From JACDBD01 sp050743385 (GTDB lineage: Bacteria; Actinomycetota; Acidimicrobiia; IMCC26256; JACDBD01), in contig JBOGFJ010000150.1 in NCBI GenBank assembly GCA_050743385.1, positions 1-9,440 on the forward strand: a stretch of DNA of 9,440 bases, in the 5' to 3' direction. Shown in pieces: positions 5,768-9,440 of the stretch. The notes beneath the pieces are model-generated. The model had not been told where the DNA came from. It did no database searches and worked only from the letters and a program-made list of their open reading frames with translations. A program made the translations under genes and the position numbers. Each line of letters starts with the position of its first letter. The stretch's first letter is position 1.

Positions 5768-7048
5768 ATGACCGTCCGCTCGGTGTTGGTGGTTGCGAAC
5801 GACGGACTCCCCTATCCGGGTTGCCCAGTGAGCGGGAGCGGGCTCAGGGCGTGGGGGCTGGGCCAGGGGTTACGGGCGCGAGGGCACGACGTGCGCTTCG
5901 CGATGCCTCGGAGCGCCGTCGCCACCAGGCTCCCTAGCGGTCAGGACGGTCCTCTGCTGTACGACGACGACAACGTTCGGTCCGCGATCGATGCCGCCGC
6001 GGCCGATGTACTCGTCTTCCAGCACTGGCCGCGCCTCAGTGCCGCCGCCGACCTCGACGTCCCGATCGCGCTCGATCTCCACGGTCCGCTCATGGTCGAG
6101 GCGGCATTCCAGCGGCGCGCGGGGAACCAGGAGGTCGAGCTGGCCCGGGCGAAGCTCGCGGCGTTCCGGCGGGCCGACTTCATCAGCTGTGCGGGCGAAC
6201 AGCAGCGAAAGTATTTCCTTCCCTGGCTCATCCTCGCGGGGGGTGATCCCACGACCGAGTCGATCGCCGCGATCCCGGTCTCTCTCCCCCCCGATGCGCC
6301 CGAGCACCAGTGGACCTCCTCCGAGGTCAACTTCGTCTATGGGGGGATGTTCCTGCCGTGGCAGGACCCCACGCTGGGGCTCACGACGCTCATCTCGGTG
6401 TTGGAGTCGGAAAACAAGGGCCGGCTCGACTTCTACGGGGCTCGTCACCCGCAGTTCGATATGGACATCGGCGTCTTCGAGGACATCGAGAGCCGGCTGC
6501 GGACTTCCAGCCGGGTCACGGTTCACGGATTGCGACCCCGTGACGAGCTCCTCGACAGCTACCGACAGTCCTACGTTGCCATCGACCTCATGCGCCGGAA
6601 CAACGAGCGCGAGCTCGCCTTCACGACTCGAACGGTGGAATACCTCTGGTGCGGCCTTCCCGTCGTCTACCACGATTACGGCGAGCTCACCCCGATGATC
6701 CGTGAGTACGAAGCGGGATGGATCGCCGATCCGGAGGACGCGCCTGCTCTGGACACATTGTTGCGCGGGATCCTCGACGACCCCGGTGAAGTCAAGCGGC
6801 GCAGCGCCAACGCCCAGTTGCTGGCAAGGGAGCGCCTGAACTGGGAACGCACCATCGATCCGCTCGACCGGTTCTGCCAGGAACCGCGCCGGTCCGTCCG
6901 CGCTGCCGAGGGTCCGCTGCTTGTAGACCGGCGGGCACTCGACGCGGCTCGAGCGGAGCTCGACGCGATCACATCCACCAAGTCGTTCCGGGTGATAGAG
7001 CCGCTGCGGCGCGTCTACGCGCGGCTTATCCGCCGTCAGCGCCGATAG
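5768..7048 (+). CDS. GT4-like glycosyltransferase (GT-B fold)
   Basis: The protein has 426 residues. The ATG lies 13 bases after the epimerase stop, with a weak CGGGAAA purine stretch before it. The N-terminal Rossmann half (to about 190) opens VLVVANDG, then SGSGLRAWGLGQGLRARGHDV, with DLHGP at 103-107. NQEVELARAKLAAFRRADFISCAGEQQRKYF at 120-150 is typical of a group of actinobacterial glycosyltransferases. The C-terminal half starts near FVYGGMFLPWQDP (189-201) and has ELAFTTRTVEYLWCGLPVVY, where E282 and E291 sit in the donor-binding region. The spacing between these Glu residues is eight, not the usual seven. The last 25 residues form an Arg-rich helix-like tail, perhaps for membrane contact. 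There is no signal peptide. It likely adds one sugar in assembly of the same glycan as the neighbouring genes; donor and linkage are unknown. Its stop lies 31 bases from the stop of the convergent dehydrogenase. Confidence 0.85.
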   Translation: MTVRSVLVVANDGLPYPGCPVSGSGLRAWGLGQGLRARGHDVRFAMPRSAVATRLPSGQDGPLLYDDDNVRSAIDAAAADVLVFQHWPRLSAAADLDVPIALDLHGPLMVEAAFQRRAGNQEVELARAKLAAFRRADFISCAGEQQRKYFLPWLILAGGDPTTESIAAIPVSLPPDAPEHQWTSSEVNFVYGGMFLPWQDPTLGLTTLISVLESENKGRLDFYGARHPQFDMDIGVFEDIESRLRTSSRVTVHGLRPRDELLDSYRQSYVAIDLMRRNNERELAFTTRTVEYLWCGLPVVYHDYGELTPMIREYEAGWIADPEDAPALDTLLRGILDDPGEVKRRSANAQLLARERLNWERTIDPLDRFCQEPRRSVRAAEGPLLVDRRALDAARAELDAITSTKSFRVIEPLRRVYARLIRRQRR

Positions 7049-7070
7049 CCGCGGAACACGCTCCCCGGCT
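7047..7070. terminator. imperfect hairpin between convergent genes
   Basis: AGCCGCGG at 7047-7054 pairs with CCCCGGCT at 7063-7070: five base pairs, one C/C mismatch, two more pairs, and an eight-base loop. It starts inside the TAG stop of the glycosyltransferase and ends ten bases before the dehydrogenase stop. The position suits a shared bidirectional terminator, but there is no T-run on either strand, so factor-dependent ending or simple read-through is equally possible. Confidence 0.3.
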
Positions 7071-7079
7071 GCCGAACGG

Positions 7080-8354
7080 TCACAGGTACTCGACTTGCTC
7101 GCCGGTCACGCGGTGGCGGGTATCGAAGACGTACTGCGCGTGGCGGGCCACGAGGTCGTAGTCGAACGCGTCGTGGTCGGCCACCACGACGACTGCGTCG
7201 GCGGCTGAGATCTCGTCTGCCGTCAGCTCGACGCGGGTGACGCGGGGGTCGAGCCAGCGGTCGTCGACGTACGGGTCGACCACTCGTATATCGGCGTCCA
7301 AGGCCAGGAGCTGCCGGACGATCCGCGTCGCCGGTGCCTCCCGTGCGTCGCTCGTGTTGCGCTTGTACGCGAGCCCCAGGATCAGAACGCGGCTCCCGTT
7401 GACCGCCCGGCGACGGCGGTTCATGGCCACGGTCAGGCGACTCACGACGTAATCGGGCATGTTGTCGTTCACGTCGTTGGCGAGCTCGACGAACCGGAAC
7501 GACTGGCCGAGGCGGCGCCGGACCTGCCAGGACAGGTAGCTCGGGTCGATGGGAAGGCAGTGCCCGCCCACACCCGGGCCGGGCTCGAAGCGCATGAACC
7601 CAAAGGGCTTGGTCGAGGCGGCCTCGATGACGTCCCACACGTCGATGCCGAGGTCGTTGGCGAACATGGCCATCTCGTTGACGAGCGCGATGTTCACGTG
7701 CCGGAACGTGTTCTCGAGCAGCTTGGCCAGCTCAGCGACCTTCGGGCTCGCGACCGGCCGGGTCGTGTCGACGAGGCGGCTGTAGAAGCACTGCACCACC
7801 CGCAGCGACTCGGAGTCGATTCCCGACACCAACTTCGGCGTGCTCACCAGGTCGTGGCTGAGGTTGCCGGGCTCGAGCCTCTCGGGGCTGTACCCGACAT
7901 GGAAGTCGGCGCCGGCGCTCAGGCCCGATCCCTCCTCGAGGATGGGCACGAGGAGCTCCTCGGTGGTGCCCGGATAGGTCGTCGACTCGAGCACGACCGT
8001 CGCGCCCGGTCGCAACCGCCGGCCGATGGTCGCCCCCGCCCCCTCGATGTGGGAGAGGTCGGGGCTGCCGTCCTTGAGCGGCGTGGGCACCGCGATGACG
8101 GCGATGTCGAACCCGGCGCAATCCTCGGGGCGGCTCGTCGGTCGATAGCGACCGGAGTCGAGAGCAGCCTGCAAGCGTGAGGGCGCCACATCCTCGACCT
8201 GGGAATCGCCGGCCGCGAGGCGCTTGGAGATGGCGTCGTCCACGTCGAAGCCCACGACGTCGAGACCGATCTCGACGGCTCGCACGGCGAGTGGCAGGCC
8301 GACATAGCCCTGGCCCAAGACGACCAGCCGCGAGCCGGTCGGGTTCTCGGTCAT
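7080..8354 (-). CDS. nucleotide sugar dehydrogenase (UDP-HexNAc/UDP-glucose 6-dehydrogenase, WbpA/WecC type)
   Basis: The protein has 424 residues, the usual length for the family. It oxidises C6 of a UDP-sugar twice with NAD to give a UDP-uronic acid. The cofactor motif is LGQGYVGLP (13-21), with IAVPTPL at 87-93 in the first domain. STTYPGTTEE is at 124-133, and YSPERLEPGN at 155-164 is typical. K211 in ELAKLLENTFRHVNIALVNE and Cys266 in GVGGHCLPIDP are the expected catalytic Lys and Cys, and the C-terminal UDP-binding domain has GLAYKRNTSDARE at 327-339. The dehydrogenase appears fully active. The RLEPGN and FRHVNIALVNE wording favours the UDP-ManNAc/UDP-GlcNAc dehydrogenase branch over UDP-glucose dehydrogenase, but this is recollection of family sequence, not a computed placement. 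The ATG has AAGGA ten bases upstream. It is the last gene of the minus-strand block, 43 bases after the reductase gene, and probably co-transcribed with it. Confidence 0.92.
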   Translation of the reverse strand: MTENPTGSRLVVLGQGYVGLPLAVRAVEIGLDVVGFDVDDAISKRLAAGDSQVEDVAPSRLQAALDSGRYRPTSRPEDCAGFDIAVIAVPTPLKDGSPDLSHIEGAGATIGRRLRPGATVVLESTTYPGTTEELLVPILEEGSGLSAGADFHVGYSPERLEPGNLSHDLVSTPKLVSGIDSESLRVVQCFYSRLVDTTRPVASPKVAELAKLLENTFRHVNIALVNEMAMFANDLGIDVWDVIEAASTKPFGFMRFEPGPGVGGHCLPIDPSYLSWQVRRRLGQSFRFVELANDVNDNMPDYVVSRLTVAMNRRRRAVNGSRVLILGLAYKRNTSDAREAPATRIVRQLLALDADIRVVDPYVDDRWLDPRVTRVELTADEISAADAVVVVADHDAFDYDLVARHAQYVFDTRHRVTGEQVEYL

Positions 8355-8364
8355 GAACCGTAGA

Positions 8365-8369
8365 TCCTT
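8365..8369 (-). promoter_or_regulatory. ribosome binding site for the nucleotide sugar dehydrogenase
   Basis: AAGGA on the minus strand lies ten bases before ATG 8354 in the 43-base spacer after the reductase gene. I see no promoter-like element in that spacer, consistent with co-transcription. Confidence 0.5.
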
Positions 8370-8397
8370 GCACGCCCCGCCGGGCTCCGACGTGAAC

Positions 8398-9309
8398 TCA
8401 CCCGCGCCGAGCTCCGTCCCGCGCCTCGGCGAGCACGTCGGCGATGGTGCGTTCCAGCGGGACCACCGGGTCCCATCCGGTGGCGGCGCGCAGCTTGGAC
8501 GGGTCGCCGACCAGCCGAGGCACGTCGACCGGCCGCACGAGATCGGGATCGACGGTGATGCGCAGGCTGTGCTCCGACAGCCGCACGAGGCGCTCCGCCA
8601 CCTCGGCGACGCTCACACCCCGACCGGAGCACACGTTGTACGCCTCGCCGGGCACACCCCGCTCCGCCAGCAACCGGTACGCGTGCACGACGTCGCGGAC
8701 GTCGCTCAGGTCGCGGACGGGCTCGAGCGCACCGACGGCGACCTCGGTGCGGCCTTCGCGCTCGGCCCGGGCGATCCGTGCTGCCAGCGCCGGGACGAGG
8801 AACTTGGTGTCCTGACCCGGACCGGTGTGGTTGAACGCGCGCACCCGAAGCGTCGCTAGGCCGTCACCGAGAAACGCCTGGAGCGCGAGCAGGTCGGCGG
8901 CGGCCTTGCTGGCGCCGTACGGAGTGAGAGGCCGCGACGGAGTGTCCTCGGTGAGGGGAAGGTCCCGCTCTGCAACCGCGCCGTACACGTCGGCGCTCCC
9001 GACTACGACCACCCTTGCCACCTCGGCGTCGATGCACGCCCGCAGCACATTGAGCGTGCCCTCCGTGTTGACCCGGAGCACGCGCGCGGGTGCGCTCCAA
9101 CTGTCACCGACGTGGCTCACCGCCGCGAGATGGAAGACGGCGTCAGGCTGCGCGGCGGTCACCGCGGCGCGTACCGAGTCGGCGTCAGTGACGTCGACGG
9201 CATCGCCGCCGTGGCGGTCGAGGGGAATGACCTCGTCACCGCGCGCTTCGAGGTGGGCCACCAGATGCCCGCCTACGAAGCCGGCGGCGCCGGTGACGAT
9301 CGCCTTCAC
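8398..9309 (-). CDS. SDR-family GDP-6-deoxy-D-mannose reductase-like enzyme
   Basis: From GTG 9309 the protein has 303 residues. This start sits in a GTGA overlap with the preceding stop and puts the cofactor motif TGAAGFVG at 6-13. An upstream in-frame ATG at 9375 would add 22 low-complexity residues inside the previous gene and is rejected. The SDR triad is S105 in VGSADVYG, Y131 and K135 in YGASK. HLAAVSHVGDSW at 60-71 and RAFNHTGPGQ just after the active site are characteristic of Rmd-type enzymes. These reduce GDP-4-keto-6-deoxymannose to GDP-D-rhamnose. A GDP-mannose 4,6-dehydratase would be needed upstream and none is in the window. GDP-L-fucose synthase or another 4-epimerase/reductase of the same fold is the main alternative. 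It is cytoplasmic and probably translationally coupled to the glycosyltransferase before it. Confidence 0.88.
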   Translation of the reverse strand: MKAIVTGAAGFVGGHLVAHLEARGDEVIPLDRHGGDAVDVTDADSVRAAVTAAQPDAVFHLAAVSHVGDSWSAPARVLRVNTEGTLNVLRACIDAEVARVVVVGSADVYGAVAERDLPLTEDTPSRPLTPYGASKAAADLLALQAFLGDGLATLRVRAFNHTGPGQDTKFLVPALAARIARAEREGRTEVAVGALEPVRDLSDVRDVVHAYRLLAERGVPGEAYNVCSGRGVSVAEVAERLVRLSEHSLRITVDPDLVRPVDVPRLVGDPSKLRAATGWDPVVPLERTIADVLAEARDGARRG

Positions 9310-9440
9310 GACGCGACCGCCGCCGTGTGGAGCCGCCTGTAGAGCCCGACGAGCCCATCGGCTGCCCGCGTCCACGAGAACGACCTCGCCCGCCGGTGCC
9401 CGCGCTCGACCAGCGAGGTCCGGAGCGTCTCGTCGTCGAG
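9306..9440 (-). CDS. C-terminal end of a glycosyltransferase (5' part outside window)
   Basis: The minus strand from the window edge is open for 44 codons to a TGA at 9308-9306. The translation contains LRTSLVERGHRRARSFSW, then a short helix with LVGLYRRLH. This is the usual ending of GT4-type glycosyltransferases: a loop after the donor site, an ERG...R...FSW segment, then a final helix with YRRL. Only this tail can be seen, so donor and family are not certain. The stop overlaps the reductase start by four bases (GTGA), which implies coupled translation and a shared operon. Nothing else in the last 130 bases suggests another gene. Confidence 0.65.
   Translation of the reverse strand, partial: LDDETLRTSLVERGHRRARSFSWTRAADGLVGLYRRLHTAAVAS

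Noticed and set aside
1..9440. CRISPR arrays, tRNA or rRNA genes, toxin-antitoxin pairs, retrons or phage genes
   Set aside because: No regularly spaced short repeats, no tRNA-like cloverleaf, and no matching protein motifs were found on either strand by eye. The window is almost filled by sugar-metabolism genes.

Overview
The window is GC-rich and gene-dense, with mostly G or C at third codon positions. Five of the seven visible starts are GTG, and genes are short-spaced or overlapping. This, together with the protein signatures, points to a high-GC actinobacterium (Actinomycetota). An Acidimicrobiia-like lineage is plausible, but the sequence alone cannot fix it. No RNA gene, transposase, integrase or CRISPR array was seen, and no long non-coding gap exists: the largest spacer is about 101 bases.

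Layout. (1) Bases 1-513, minus strand: a DUF1802-family protein, cut by the window edge. (2) A 21-base divergent gap, then an alpha/beta-hydrolase-fold protein on plus (535-1278) whose nucleophile position holds Ala instead of Ser. (3) A plus-strand polysaccharide block: a 1,057-residue multidomain glycosyltransferase (1340-4513), an NDP-sugar 4-epimerase resembling dTDP-L-rhamnose 4-epimerases (4615-5754), and a second GT4-like glycosyltransferase (5768-7048). (4) A minus-strand block converging on it: the C-terminal end of another glycosyltransferase (9306-9440, cut by the window edge), a GDP-6-deoxy-D-mannose-reductase-like enzyme (8398-9309, overlapping it by 4 bases) and a UDP-sugar 6-dehydrogenase of the WbpA/WecC type (7080-8354). 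The blocks meet tail to tail across 31 bases.

Together the genes look like part of a locus for a surface polysaccharide or glycan. Three enzymes supply or remodel activated sugars (probably a UDP-uronic acid, a GDP-6-deoxyhexose and a dTDP-6-deoxyhexose) and three glycosyltransferases would use them. No flippase, polymerase, ABC exporter or initiating phosphoglycosyltransferase lies in the window, so the product and export route cannot be named.

The most unusual item is the large glycosyltransferase. It carries three copies of a roughly 75-100-residue Trp/Tyr-rich module: one between its N-terminal GT-A-like domain and its GT4 domain, and two in exact 303-bp tandem after the GT4 domain. Its N-terminal domain also seems to have lost residues expected at the active site. 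No wholly new defence or mobile system was recognised.
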